Source: Prostheceraeus crozeri (taxonomy: Eukaryota; Platyhelminthes; Polycladida; Euryleptidae). From it: 64,000 nucleotides of DNA. The notes below the pieces were generated by a model. That model worked only from the letters and a program-made list of their open reading frames with translations, was not told where the DNA came from and ran no database searches. The position numbers and the translations under genes are program-made. Positions 10,521 through 23,292 of this stretch are shown piece by piece. Within the stretch, counting starts at the first letter, position 1. Every line of letters starts with the position of its first letter. The stretch lies in the NCBI GenBank assembly GCA_907163375.1, contig CAJQUW010011637.1, forward strand, positions 21,256 to 85,255, read 5' to 3'.

Positions 10521-11780
10521 GAATCAATTAAGAGTGTATAAAACAAAGAGAGAAACACTCCTGAAATGGTGTCCTCAGCTTATTGTCCGAAAGTACTTTC
10601 TTGAGCTAGTGGCTACCCAGTAGAGATGCCTAAAAAAATTCCCTATGGTCTGAATTCATCATACATATCAAATGAAGATGGAGTTGGCTGGCGCAAGTTA
10701 CGTCCTGCTCATGTTGCAGTACCAAGAGGTCAAATTATCATTTATTACCGACACATAATCAAATTTATTGTATAATTAAAATAAAGCACACATTGGTTTA
10801 TATCATTTGTATTTCAATATTGTCAAGACACGTGAAGAGGTCATGTTGAAACTGCGCTGATCAACAATGGTTGACGGTAACATTTACATCAGTTGACAGT
10901 TTTCAACCAAATCAATATGTGGTGTGCAGATTATGTGACTCCTTATTATAACTATGTTATCAAAATTTATCTCTGCATTGATCTCACAGCTATCAGCTAT
11001 AACATGAAAGTTGCGCCGTGATAACTTAATTATGATCCAAAAATCTTTTTGTACATCTAATTTGCAAAGTATTTTGATTACCCAATAAAGAATCTGACGT
11101 CTTGGTTTGAAGAAACTTAATGTATTCTATCTCTCGCTCTCTCAGCTGTGTTACACAACCAAAACATGCGCAATTTTATATGTTATTGTTTTACAACTGA
11201 AAATAGATAAATTGCATGCGCGTAATATTGACAAATGCAAGGGAATCAAAGTATTAAAAGTATTGTAAATAATTCAAACTATTCTTCTTCCATAAAATAA
11301 AATTGCCATCTAAAAGCTTTTCGTTTGCAAGCGCTTTAGTCTTTCAATTAATCAACAGAATGTCCCTGGAACTAAAATTTCAAGACAGAAATTTTTGCTG
11401 ATCTGTCAAGGTCCATTCATTGATTTACTCCATAATTATAACTCATTTTACATTTCCAAGCATGTTAAGGTTTCCGCTTAAATAATTTCATTCTGGTCAA
11501 AAAGTAAGATTATAGCCTCAACTCTGACATCGGCTTCAGAAGGGAATTGAGCCATCGACGAATTTCCGAAGTTAATCGGCCTATGTTCATCAGAGGCGTG
11601 CGTTTTTCGCTGCCAGAAATTTAAAGTTCCGCTATTCCGCAATTTGTAAATTTTAAAAGCAACTTAATCAAAATCACTAAATTGACAAATCACTTGGCGT
11701 CATTTACCGGATGTCACTTCATCGTGTCTTGTATCTCATTATTTAGGAGAACGTTGAGGTCACCAGCCAGTTGTCATCTC
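10521..11780. other. No gene seen
   Basis: AT-rich single-copy-looking sequence with only short unsupported frames on both strands. Confidence 0.4.
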
Positions 11781-12793
11781 CGTCTGTTCGGTGTATGTGA
11801 TATATTGTGATGTTCATCGCTGTATTAATAAAACAGGAAAATTTATGGGTCATCCCACGACGATTCAACCAGTTTTTGGAAAATTTTGTGGCACAAAGTC
11901 TCAGATTTTGCTGATTTTAAATGTATATGTTTGCTATGCCATAGAAAACACCAAATCTGAAATATTAGCTTCCAATTTTGAATATAGCGGAATGTAGAGC
12001 TGGAGATTAATTTATTTTCCAAATTTTTGAACTTGGCAACTGGTATTTTTGAACGCAACTGGGTAACTGGCATGCAGAACCGATCTACACGGCTCCAAAG
12101 ATGGTAAAAAAGGATCCGCGATAAAACACACAAAATTTAAACTTATCTCACAACTTTCTCTATTCTTGTTACCCGTAATAACCATGACAATTGTGTTGCT
12201 GTATCACATCTCTGATCATCTCTGTATCAGTGCGTCTCACATCTGTGATCTTAAGCGGCAACCAGAATACAGAGAGCTACACCAGACATTCAAAAATCAT
12301 GCTTTTTCAAAAAATGCCAAAAATGGCTCTTTTCAAGCTGGGTTAGCTTTTTTTTTGTATGTCAGTTTAGACTCCAAATTGATGATGAAACTCATAAACA
12401 TGCTCAATTACTTTTAGAAGAAATTTGATTAGGTAACCGATAGTTACAGTGCTATAAATTGACCAATTTTGATTTTGCACATTTTTTAATATATGATGTC
12501 AATATTATATGAGTAGTATCGAGAAGCAGCATTTATAGTACAATAGCACTTGAAAACGTTAAGTTGGTGTGCGGTAAGAAATTGTTCCCTTTGATGGATA
12601 TTATGCATGAAACTTTGATATATTGCAATAGAGCCAAATATGACTTTCGAAGTTCGAGTTTTGTAGACTAGATATGCTTTATCAATCAGCATTGTACTTT
12701 TGAATAATAAAGATTGTGCGAAGTGCTCCGGACCGTCTGTTCGGTGTGTATGATATATTGTGGTGTTCATCGCTGTATTAATAAAACAGGAAA
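11781..12793 (+). repeat. Pair of 60-bp direct repeats about 0.95 kb apart
   Basis: 11781-11840 and 12734-12793 are near identical: CGTCTGTTCGGTGTATGTGA continuing to TTAATAAAACAGGAAA in the first, with only a few changes in the second. The intervening DNA shows no recognised gene. Possible explanations are a local duplication or short terminal direct repeats of a small element; neither is proven. Confidence 0.6.
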
Positions 12794-13162
12794 CATATAT
12801 ACATGTTCATAATACAAGAAATTGTTTCTGAAATCATCACAATCCATGATACATCATGGACTCGTTGTCTGATATCCCAATAGATATTTGTAAAATTTAA
12901 AAGGGATTTATGTCATCACGTGTAGAGCTGTGGAGATTCAAAATCAGTTTGTGTGACACAATACACATTAAGCTACACTGCCCATTGTTCGTCATAATAC
13001 ACAAGCTGATTCGTTTCTCAGAATTAGACTGTTTAAGCCAATCACTTTGCTAGAAGTGTAAACTGATTATAAAAATGGCAAATGCAGGAACTTAATAGGT
13101 GGGCAAAAAGAAATTGACAATACCTTGCAGAGATAGAAAAAATAGTCGTGCGCCGTTTGCAA
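12794..13162. other. No gene seen
   Basis: AT-rich spacer without supported features. Confidence 0.4.
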
Positions 13163-13955
13163 ATTATTAAAAAAGTTATCAGTCGCACGAAAAAACGTTC
13201 ACAAACTTCTCTGTAGAACTTGATATCGACTGTCATGTCTCTTTGCTGTGTGATTCGGTTGATATCATTCACTAAAACTTCGCACAATTTGGCGTGTTTA
13301 ATGCTGAACTGGCTTCCTATTGTCCAATTGCTATGGTGTTATGTCAGCAGATTGCGGCATTTCATTAACGTAACATATTCCAAAGTTTACTTTCTAGTCA
13401 AACAGAAAAGAGACGACCTGTCTAATTCTGTGGTCAATTCTCGGCCTCGATCCGTCACGCGTTCTGTAACCTGCAATCGTCGAACGATTTTAGAAATACC
13501 ATTGCCTTCAAAAAATGAATAAATATCCACGTTATCACTTTTAAAGTCTAACAATTGATGTTTTGGTATCATTCTGTCAACCACAATTCAACGATGAAGC
13601 AGAATCAGATTTGAAAGAAGCTAATACTGACAGAGTTAACTTTTCATTTTCTTTTTGTCGACACGCAGCCGAAGTCGGTGAGCACAGAATTAGAACGGTC
13701 GTCTCTTCTTCTGTTTGACTAGAAAGGAATCATTGGAACATGTTACGCTAATGAAATGCCACAATCTGCTGACATAACACCATAGAAATCGGTCAATAGG
13801 AAGCCAGTTCAACATTAAACACGCCAAATTGTGCGAAGTTTCAGTGACTGTTATCAACCGGATCACACAGCAAAGAGACAGTCGATGTCAAGTTCTACAG
13901 AGAAGTTTGTGAACGTTTTTTCATGCGCCTGCTAACTTTTTTAATAATGATCTAA
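13163..13955. repeat. Large inverted repeat (fold-back), arms about 290 bp
   Basis: The left arm (13163-13455) and right arm (13665-13955) are inverted copies at roughly 85-90 percent identity. Both contain AAAAAACGTTCACAAACTTC, TTGGCGTGTTTAATG (GTT/GCTGAACTGGCTTCCTAT) and ATGTCAGCAGATTG in matching order. The unpaired centre is about 210 bp. The reading frames over it mirror each other and are not supported as genes. It looks like a fold-back or MITE-type transposon or a local inverted duplication; I could not define a target duplication. Confidence 0.75.
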
Positions 13956-14439
13956 GGGGCTAACATTATCGAGAACATTTTTGCGCAATGATCTGAATTC
14001 TTCGAATCTTCTGAAGGAATAATGACGATCGGAGCATTTTGAAGGAATCCACAGCATCTAAATACCTATCTAGGAATTCACGCCTCTTGCCTAGAAAAAG
14101 CTCAAAAGCAAATGTGATTATATTTTGTTGATATGGAGGAGTCAAGAATAATTTGATGTTATCTTATGTATTTTATAATGCTATGAATTTCAATTACTAC
14201 TCAGTGATCATCTTTTGGCAAAAAGGAATTTTAACATTGACTTATAGATAAGATTGAAATATTTTTGTACAATGACATTATGTAAATATGATATAGAAGG
14301 GATGATATAGGAAATGGGGAATAGAGATATGTATGAGGCAGGTAGTAGTGGGTTACATAGTACCAGTTGCAGAGAAAACAATGACCTGAATCAAAAGTTA
14401 TTGGTGCAGAAGTAAATTTTGAATCATAAGTATCAGAAA
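13956..14439. other. No gene seen
   Basis: AT-rich sequence without supported features. Confidence 0.4.
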
Positions 14440-14855
14440 AAGAGAGAATCCCATTAGGTGTTCAGTTCATGTTTGTTGTTAATTGTTGATTTTTAATATC
14501 TGTTGATATGAAAAGCTTCTCTTAGACGAAGATTGCTTTCATCGTGGTCATGTGCTAGAATTGATGTTATGATGTTGTTCGTTTGATAGTTATTCAACTG
14601 TCTTCTGATGGACGAATCTGCAGTTGTCATATGCTCTTTGCAGCGAATATGGAAAAATTGTACAGTACTATCGAATTGCCCTGCGCTTGACTCGAAGTTG
14701 TGCAAGAAGAAAACATTGTTTATCAGATCTCTTGCTCTAAATGCCACCAATTCTACATCGGCAGGACTGTACAATGTTTCCTTAGATTTGCGATTCTTCT
14801 TTGATGGAATTACATAACAGGGGGCAAGAGATATAAATTTGAATGTGAAAGTCAT
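14440..14855 (-). pseudogene. Possible GIY-YIG-like C-terminal fragment of a retroelement
   Basis: A 120-residue minus-strand frame ends RRQLNNYQTNNIITSILAHD, then DESNLRLREAFHINRY before a stop, with NNKHELNT readable just beyond it. The arrangement 'RCKEHM ... SILAHDH ... RLREAFHI ... LN' resembles the C-terminal part of GIY-YIG nuclease-type domains attached to some LINE and Penelope-like polyproteins. The resemblance is by eye and the GIY-YIG residues themselves are not visible. It could equally be a chance open frame or an unknown host exon. Confidence 0.25.
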
Positions 14856-16224
14856 AAAGTAGAAGTAATAACATGTTTTGTAGGCTTGTGCAAAACCTGA
14901 TTTTCTGCCGTTATGACTTGCTTTGATGTTGAATGGAATACTTTTGATCCATTATAATGTGTGCAGTGTTTTTGAGACAATTATACTCATTACATTAGCT
15001 TTCAATATCCTGCAACGCCGTGGCTCACAGACATCAATAAATGCATCAGTTACTGTTTCAGCTCCAGCATTATAAGTTAAATTTGAAGAATAATTCATCA
15101 TACAAATAATGAGAGAGCTTTATTCAAAGTTGATCTATTGCTATCAAGATACTGAAAACGTTGCTATAGGCCTGTTGTGATAACTGCTTATCAAGATGTT
15201 CACCCCAAATGGGTTGTCTGATCTGAGGACCGCTTAAGTAGTCAATTAAATAAATCAATCGCAATAATTCTGTCGCATCAATAGTTGTATTGTAATCTTT
15301 TATGACGGCAATCAATTAATTACGACCTAATTACTGATTCATTCCCATAATCTCCCCAGTTTCGGCGTGTCTGCATCTCTTGAAGTGTAAAATCATCACA
15401 ACGATGACTTATCAGTCCCTTGGAAAATGCGATAACAAAACAGCAAGTATCAAATGCAGGTGTAATATCAATTAAATCATCACATCTTTGTCTCCACGAA
15501 TCGTTTTTTAGAAAGTAGAGCTTTCATGCATGCAATGTGCAGAGAAGTCTGACAATAATGGAAGGTTTTCAATCGGTTTAAGAAGTAGAGAATAAATAAT
15601 ATAATTACTAACTGAAATTGTAAACTGAAAATAGTGAAAAATCTAAATAAAATGGAAATTTTTTTCATGCCTTCCTATTTTGGCTTTTTGGAGGAATAAA
15701 CAAGAAAATTGCATACAAATACAGATACAATTATTCTGTTGGATCAAAAGTGTGACATAATTAATATTCAACTTTGTGACATTAACAAATTCTTGTGCTA
15801 GAAAATCTTATTTTTTGTGAAGTGTAGAGGTTTTCACCGATTTTACAGTTTACTTGCTTTAACGGATAAGATGTCTTTGAATATAATGGTAATCACGCCA
15901 ATTGACTTTAAATTTGCTGGGACAGACATAAGACTTATTGTCAGGGTTGCCGTGGGTATGGGGATTCTGTGGGGATACCCATGGGTATAGGCTCTCACTT
16001 CATTACAGTCTAAACAATGAGAAGAAAGAATGAACGTGAAACAAGAAATCCATCTCTCTCTTGTCTTTGAGAGACGCCAAATGAGTGTGATTTTCATTGA
16101 AGCTAACAAACTGTCTGCACGTTGTACGAAGGTCTTTATCAAAGCAAAGTATAAGACATTTATGATGAAGATTTGCACTTAGTGCTAACAGATTTAGACA
16201 TTCGGAAAATGTGTTTGTTAGGGT
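14856..16224. other. No gene seen; downstream flank of lectin gene
   Basis: AT-rich DNA. Around 15955-15998 there are short repeats of GGGTATGGGGA and GGGGATACCCATGGGTATAG. No supported coding region. Confidence 0.4.
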
Positions 16225-17019
16225 TCACAACCAACATTCACATATTCCTAAAACATTCTGCGAATCTTCAGTAATTAGCAAAGTACTAGCATATCTAAGT
16301 GGATCTGTAAAGAAACTGATCACAGAATAAGCATATTGTTGGTTATTATTTGTAAAGTACGTGCGCTCGGTCTTAGTATAAGAAGCTTCATTGAAAAGCA
16401 CTCCTTGGTTTGGCCAAATATAACTTCCATTGGCCAATCTAATAAGACTTGCAGTGGCCCGACAATAAAGTCTTGCCTTACTCAAATTATTGAAACAGAT
16501 CTTAGGGTTAGTGAAGTAGGTTGGATACAGCGACCTCATTTTTGTCGCGAATTCTTTTAAAACCTGCGGAGGGTAATATTCGATGATTTTACCGCCTCTT
16601 GAAGAGCAGAAATCATTGGCTTCATTCAACCTCAAAAACTCTGTTGTTATGTAAATGAGTCTTCTTGGGGCCGATGAAAGAGTTGTTGTGAACGTTTCTG
16701 GACAATTTGATGTACAGTTCAACTTTCTATAGAAGGAACAAGATCCATTAGTGAAGAAACTCATTTTAGCATGCGGATGAAGGCCATCAAGATAAAGACA
16801 AAGACCCCTTTGTCGGATTGAAAAGCCGCAACATTTGGCTTGCGATCCACACACCAATGCACATTGTGTAGTCGATGATACGTTTGCTGATAAGACAAAT
16901 TGACCACTCTCCAGGCAATAAGATTTTATTTCTCGTTGAAACTGTTGGCTTATTATCGAAGCGCGCAAGTTTACTGCGAACGATAAGATAAATATTCCGA
17001 TGACGACCTGCAAAGGAAA
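16225..17019 (-). CDS. Secreted PAN/apple plus C-type-lectin-like protein, main exon (intact)
   Basis: This exon is open to its stop at 16225-16227 and encodes about 264 residues. It starts after an acceptor AG at 17021-17020 with FPLQVVIGIFILSFAVNLRA, the hydrophobic core of a signal peptide; the start codon must lie in an upstream exon. The first residue FPLxV is conserved in the paralogues, which is why I prefer this acceptor to the AG twelve bases further in. Residues about 30-95 have a PAN/apple-like cysteine pattern (YCLESGQFVLSANVSSTTQC, CCGFSIRQRGLCLYLDGL, CSFYRKLNC). Residues about 115-262 resemble a C-type lectin domain: LNEANDFCSSRGGKI, SYIWPNQGVLF and the terminal LGICECWL. Canonical EPN or QPD plus WND calcium-site motifs are not seen, so sugar binding is uncertain. 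By family the product is extracellular, with recognition or adhesion roles. It is the only intact one of three copies here. Confidence 0.8.
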   Translation of the reverse strand, partial: FPLQVVIGIFILSFAVNLRASIISQQFQREIKSYCLESGQFVLSANVSSTTQCALVCGSQAKCCGFSIRQRGLCLYLDGLHPHAKMSFFTNGSCSFYRKLNCTSNCPETFTTTLSSAPRRLIYITTEFLRLNEANDFCSSRGGKIIEYYPPQVLKEFATKMRSLYPTYFTNPKICFNNLSKARLYCRATASLIRLANGSYIWPNQGVLFNEASYTKTERTYFTNNNQQYAYSVISFFTDPLRYASTLLITEDSQNVLGICECWL

Positions 17020-17396
17020 CTACAATTACTAAGAGAAGAGAAAGCGCTGCTTCCAACCTTTTGGAAGAATGTTGCAAACCTGATGAAGGAAGAATAGTTC
17101 TGACCAATTGCGCAAATTCACGTGCGATCGAGTGGAATTTTCGGGCAATCACGCGCTGTCGTACTTCGTCAATTAATCGATGCTAAATAGCGGCTATATC
17201 TTGTTTCACAGATTAAATCATAGAAATCCAACTTTTTCATGGCTGCGGGTCTAGGCGACGATAGTTAAGTCATTAGATATCATCAAACGAAGTAATGATA
17301 AAATTACTTGTCTTAGGTCGGATCAATCAAATGGTAAAAATGATAGGCCTCTAGTGTCATGCTAGCGATATAGCCTACTTCCATGCCCAGAAAATG

Positions 17397-17720
17397 TCAA
17401 AGACTGTGAATAGGTTGCTTATTGCTGTGAAAGAAACCGTTCGAATTTTTGATTCCAATTTCTATTAATTTATTTCTTTGTCCATTTAAATTGCAATTAA
17501 TTATTGGCGGTCCCTGCTCAACAGCAATATCAATGCGTTGCAGAGCAGCAAAGGTTACTGGAAGTACGACGAATACTTTAAGCGCAAGATGTTCCTGAAA
17601 ATGCGAATCGCACGGGAATATGGGTAACTGGTCAAGTAATACATCCGCAGAATAGGAGTCAGATTTCGATTCAAAGATTAGTGGAATACGGCTTTCTTCA
17701 AGACGATATAAGATATTCAT
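17397..17720 (-). CDS. Possible exon, unrecognised
   Basis: An ATG-started frame of 107 residues (MNILYRLEESRIPLIFESKS, later LALKVFVVLPVTFAALQRID) has balanced composition and ends at a stop. It lies upstream of the intact lectin exon on the same strand, but nothing links them. No family recognised and no second copy in the window. It could be a chance frame. Confidence 0.2.
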   Translation of the reverse strand: MNILYRLEESRIPLIFESKSDSYSADVLLDQLPIFPCDSHFQEHLALKVFVVLPVTFAALQRIDIAVEQGPPIINCNLNGQRNKLIEIGIKNSNGFFHSNKQPIHSL

Positions 17721-20144
17721 TCTCTACTTTAAGCAAACAGAAGGATGAATACAAAAGTTGGAACCGCAAATTCAGCGAAGTATTGTGATTGTTAAGCAGA
17801 TGCGAAGATTGATGAATCAGTGTGAGGTAGCAAGACTTCAGTTTGTGCGGCGAAAAGTGCGCTAATATACAAACGAAAGTGTGAATCTAGAACATGCAGC
17901 CGACACAAGTCAGAGACGAATCAGTGAGGTCAGTGAGAAACCAGAATAGACATTTTCATGCAGTATGGACAGACACAAATGTTGCTTCAGAGACAGGGTG
18001 AGTGGCAAGAGGTACAACATCTGTCGTCGTACAATTAGAGAAATTTAGAACAACAAAATGATTGAATACTTGATGTCAGTAATTGTAGGTATTATCAATA
18101 GAAAAGTTGGAAAAGCTTGTGTTATTTTGTGAAATGTAAACAACTCAATATAATTCGACAATAAAAATATCCATAGTTATTTTCACGAACAATCAGAAGT
18201 CCAAGTGAAAATATGACTTTCGCCATGATACAAATTATGACATCCAATCATTAAGATATCACGTGACCACAGACCACTACCATTCGCCCAGCATATTCAA
18301 CGCCATGCATTCACAAAGTAATTGTAGCCAAGAAGATGGTGAAAGTACATGAAAATCAACATTGACACGCTTAAATTCAGTGAAACATTTCGAACGTTCA
18401 TAACATTTATTTGTTTAATCACATTCATGCATTTCACATTAACGCCTTTATAATGTGCAATACCACGAATTTCACAGTATTCAAATACTAAACATGAGTT
18501 GAAATAGCTTCCCAAATTCAATGACTCTTCTTCTGAAGAATGAACTTCAAAAATATACATAACACAATCACTTATCACAAGCACAATAATCTATGTAAAT
18601 AACAATGATAATATCAAATGCTTTTTCAATTGAGAAATAAGCATGCATTCATCACTAATTTCACTTCAATAATAAATTGAATTTATTACAGTATTTATCA
18701 CATATAGCGCAACATATACAATATATCCGTTACAATATAAACATTATCTTTTCAATGATGACAGTAGATATAGAATGTAGAATAATAGTAAAGCATTGTA
18801 GCAATTATAGAATATGCACACAAAATTCATAAAAGTATAAAATCCCTAATGTTTTGCAACAATAAGCACCACCATCGTACATTAATAACAAAAGCAATTA
18901 AATGGTTAAATCAGAAATCAAAACGTAACTTTCAATTACGTATTGTCTTTTAAAGCGAATGTTACGAGAATTCCCAGTGCACAGCAATTTGACAAATTGT
19001 CTGACCATTTGTAGATACGAACTACCAGCTAACATGTAAATGAATATGTTTTCAGAATACATGCAAACACTGATCACAATTTTCAGACCTCCCATGATCT
19101 AATTAAATTCCTATCTTTCTCTTCTCCTTTTTCAATGTTTTGTGGTGATAGTTTTCTCGAGTAATATGGTCTTTCATCAGTAATGGCTTTAATTATTTTC
19201 CTCGCCATAAAAGTAATCGATATAAAAAACGATTCTTGTTTATTTTCTTCTTTTGACATCATTTGTGAAACATCCGGTTGATATACACCTGCAACAGGAC
19301 AATTGTCTCAAGCAGACTGCGGTACATCACAATTTTGAAACGTTTTGAATGGCTTATATTCAATTAAAAAGTTGCGGAAGCCGAGAGCTACATTATTTCA
19401 TGTTGCTTACCAATTTAGTGCAATATAAAAATACCAATTGTCTCTGTAGAAGTAATTATGACCAGAATCAACTGTTTTTTAATATTAATATTCAGGAAGG
19501 GAAAAAAATTCATATTTGTGGGAAAAAGGAATTTTTATCCAAATCAACCAGTTTTAAAACAATCAATCAAATCTGGAGTAACTCGGATAATTTCCCGTCT
19601 GAATTCAATTTTTTAACACATAATTTGTCTCCAGCTTAGAAAGAAATTCAGAAATATTGTGAGAAATCTTTGAATAATGAAATGTCTGAAAAAGAGCTTC
19701 ATTCGTCAATTACAGATATACAATCAGATCTTTTGACTAAATTCTTGCTTTTTTCAGAGGATTTCTTCATCCTCTGGAGTCTTTATTAAGAAGCAAAGCA
19801 GCCCTAGAACTTCTATTCATCAAAGGATATCTCTATTCGCGCTGACTTCAATGACAACACAATGGAAATGCAAATGGCATTAGAGTCCGACCGGTGGAAC
19901 AGATTTTCATTCGGGCTATAATGAGAATCATTACAACTGTTGTCAAATTATTTATTCTCTGTGCGACATGATCTTTGTCTGTAATCGCCAAAAGCCAGCA
20001 CACATGCATATCTGATTTTCAAAAGCTCACCATCACGCGAACTAAGAATTTCTTACACCTCCCCCCTGAAATTTGACTGACAGCTGAAAATATTGGGATG
20101 GATTATAATAACATACATTGCAACTTTGCCTTTCATTTCGGGTA
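17721..20144. other. No gene seen
   Basis: AT-rich DNA with short frames only. The 96-codon frame at 19349-19639 has no recognisable motif and I do not call it. Confidence 0.4.
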
Positions 20145-20345
20145 CCGGCGCTGTGGCCTTGTGGAAGAGTGTTCGCTCTGCGTCCGGGCGAACTTGGTTC
20201 AAATTTTGATCGGGTCTCTAAGACTTTTAAAACAGGTACACTCTGCGCTCTTGCTAACCACTCGGTCATATGGAAGAAAAACTCCGTTCCCAATGTGCTT
20301 CCGAGTATAAACAATGTTGATTAATTTTTTTTATTTATTTTATTG
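20145..20345 (+). mobile_element. tRNA-derived SINE
   Basis: The head CTGTGGCCTTGTGGAAGAGT resembles an RNA polymerase III A box region, and GGTTCAAATTTTGATCGGG lies where a B box (GGTTCRANNCC) is expected, about 50 bp on. The body is GC-richer than its surroundings and read backwards gives the typical meaningless peptide of tRNA-SINEs (VLKVLETRSKFEPSSPG). It ends in a T-rich stretch (20324-20345). A related tail, TGGAAGAATGGCTCCGTGCC, recurs at 20889. Confidence 0.5.
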
Positions 20346-20871
20346 CAAGATGTCTGAAACATCTGCCGCTATTACAATATGATGGCCATCGTGCTGTCTA
20401 CATCTGCGAAGTGGAGAATGTCATCCATGTTCCGTATGCAGACCAACAAACAGTAGTGTTGGCATGAACAAGCTGAACATGCTAACTTTAATGATTCTGT
20501 TCGTCACAACCTTGAACAGGCCTTGGACAGGAACAAAGACTCTGTCTGCATCATTATTGCATGTAGAACAGAATGCTATCAGGGAATCAACTCAATTAAG
20601 TTGAAACAGAATACAAAATTATGATTTTATCAATTATCTATTATATTGTTATGATTTTTAGATTGCAATATAATGCTAAATGACAACCTGTCTTGGCAAA
20701 TTGATTGCACGCATCGAACGGGTGTTCAGAAGATCTCAAATCCTGGAAACTTTGACAATAAGACATTATCACGCCCTCGACCTTGACAAAAAACTGGCTT
20801 TGATTTCAATAGAAATTTCATGAAAGTCGGGTCTGTGGCTTTAAACATTCAGCACAAGAAGAAAGAGAGGA

Positions 20872-20950
20872 TAAATAAAAACTCTACCACATGGAAGAAT
20901 GGCTCCGTGCCTGATATGCTTCCGCGTCTAAATATGGTTCATATATTTTT
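20872..20950 (+). repeat. SINE tail fragment
   Basis: CATGGAAGAATGGCTCCGTG through GCTTCCGCGTCTAAATATGG matches the 3' part of the SINE at 20270-20318, and is again followed by a T-rich stretch. No tRNA-like head is visible. Confidence 0.4.
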
Positions 20951-23289
20951 TACGATGTTCACTATTAAACTTTTGTCACGTGCCGTAGACAAATTTCTCT
21001 CCCCCGCACATGTTGAAAATTTGCTCTAGGCTTTAAAATGGAGTACATTGTGTATTCATTAATACCTTTTACTGTAGCTGACTTTCAACGTGCTGTTAAA
21101 AAATCATTGCTTACTTTTTTTCTATTCAACGCAGCAAAGTGCGTCAAGGTAACAAAATTTAAAAAAAACAAGCTAATGACTAGTTCATTTTCCATAGGTA
21201 CACTGTAAAATCGAAGAAATCTGCATCCTAAAGCGCGTGCGCTAGCCTCCTAAAACGCTTTGCTACGAATAGTGTCTCGCTTCAGTGTGTGATTTAGGAG
21301 GTGCTGGTTTAGAGTGTACACAATATGATTTAAAAGAAAATTTTCATATCCTAAAATGTCCAAAAATTTTTAAATACTTACTAGAAGGACAAACAACGCT
21401 TCTCCTCTCTTCATGTGCAATGAATTGGCGAGTAATTCGTTCTGTTCAAAATTATGTTTATCACTGATATATTGAAAATATCCTATTTAACAGTCTGTCC
21501 ATTCAGATGATAAGAGGACAGGTCTGTTTCCAATCAAAATACCAGATCTAGCTAACACAGCGGGATTACGCTATCTAAAATCTACCAGGTGTGTAAGAGA
21601 ATTAATATTAGTTCCTTAAGCTAAAACGTGAAATAAAATCACACAAAATATGCATACAAATTATTTGACTATTTCTAATGAGGTCATCAACAGGAATTGG
21701 TCAGGACGATCGCGTTTCGACCGCTTAATCCTGGACGCTCAAACCCGACCAAGCCAGGTCCTGTAGATTTAAGATGCACAGCCTCAAAAATTACATTTAT
21801 AATAGAGAAAGATTAGCATCTATCAAAAAAAAAATAGAGTCACTATTGACTGAAATGTACCTCAGGCATTTGAAAGAAGGACAGAGTCCAGCCAATAGAG
21901 GTCAATATAACAGACAAGTCAGCAACCAAAAATTGATTTAAGTCATTGATGAACGTCAAAAGTATGAGTGTGAAGACTGAAGACTAAGTAACTCAAGAAG
22001 TACCAACCCAACGGACGTTGTGAGCATGGCTTTGTGCAACTCCAACACCAATACGCTTCTTCAATTATTTTGATACTCTTTGGTGGTTTCAGCAATTCCA
22101 ATTGAAATGAAATGAAATGAATCGATCACATGACTTCCAATCAATGTGAGTAGGCCTGTACACAAGTGCGTAAATTGTCTACATCCCTATGGAAACGTCG
22201 CTCGCTAATATAAAGAGATTATCTGGTGAGTCAGCGATTTTGTGGCAAAATATATTTTTTACTCAATTTCGTGACCAAATTGTCGCTAAGTCGGACACTC
22301 TATTGGAAATGCGTCAAAAATCCAAAAGCGCTAGGTGGCGAGTCAGTTGCTATAACGAATTGATAGATGTTTATTTGCTAATTTGAGCGGATTTTCCGCC
22401 AGGCGACGAAATAGTGAATATTATAGCAACTAATTAACAGCAAGTAGTAATGTTTGTACATCACCTTCATATGAAAAAACATTGTATACTCAGTCTGATA
22501 TTTCAAAAGATACTATTTTCTAATTCATGAAATCTCAAACTAAAAAAGTATTTTTTTCCATAAATGTCGTATGGTGAACTGCATAATGTGATTCAAATAT
22601 TCGCGAACTTCTCAAGCAATTATGCTGCAATCATTACTGAACGTATGATATTATGTAGCTTCGAAAGATTCGTTCACGCAGGGATTTATCTCATCTTCAT
22701 TTACTCATAAATGCATTTGTAGCTACTGAAATATAGAAAATGTCTACAAAGTGAGACTACGATACTCATGAGGCATTGTTGCAATTGTTTTTTATGCACA
22801 AATACAATCACTTGCTCATATGCTGGAGTCGTTTTCATTTGTTTGCAGTCAACTTAGGAAATTGGATTTCGTATTATGACAAATTAGACAGATTTTCATG
22901 AATCCCAATGTGATATGTTTCAGTTTTATTCATAAAGTTAGATTTCTCTACAATAGCATACCGATATTCATATCAAAGCAGATAGTTTGAAGCGTTCTTT
23001 AGTGCTTAATTTTGCCGTATTGCCAAAAACTCACCATTCTCTGAAACAAAATTTCCTCAGACCACAAATCACCGGTAAATAATATAAAAGACAAGCCACT
23101 TGATGAGGAGAATCAAGAAATTCAAAAGCTGTTGTAATGCATTCCGCTCCAATCATTTAGCAGAAGAATTTCTTTGGATAAAGCAGAGACGAAGACAGTA
23201 ATCCTATCATTGTGCTTCACCTATGGTTGCTGTAATTAGCGAAACAAAGCTCATTAATAATAGTTGAGGCGGAAAGAGTCAGGTTTTTA
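20951..23289. other. No gene seen
   Basis: AT-rich sequence without a supported gene or repeat. Short A-runs occur at 21160 and 21825. Confidence 0.4.
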
Positions 23290-23292
23290 AAG

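Noticed and set aside
16787-17152. Alternative start for the lectin gene in another frame (hydrophobic stretch EAALSLLLVIVVSFAG)
   Set aside because: It is out of frame with the conserved PAN and lectin sequence; paralogues instead conserve an acceptor followed by FPLxV.
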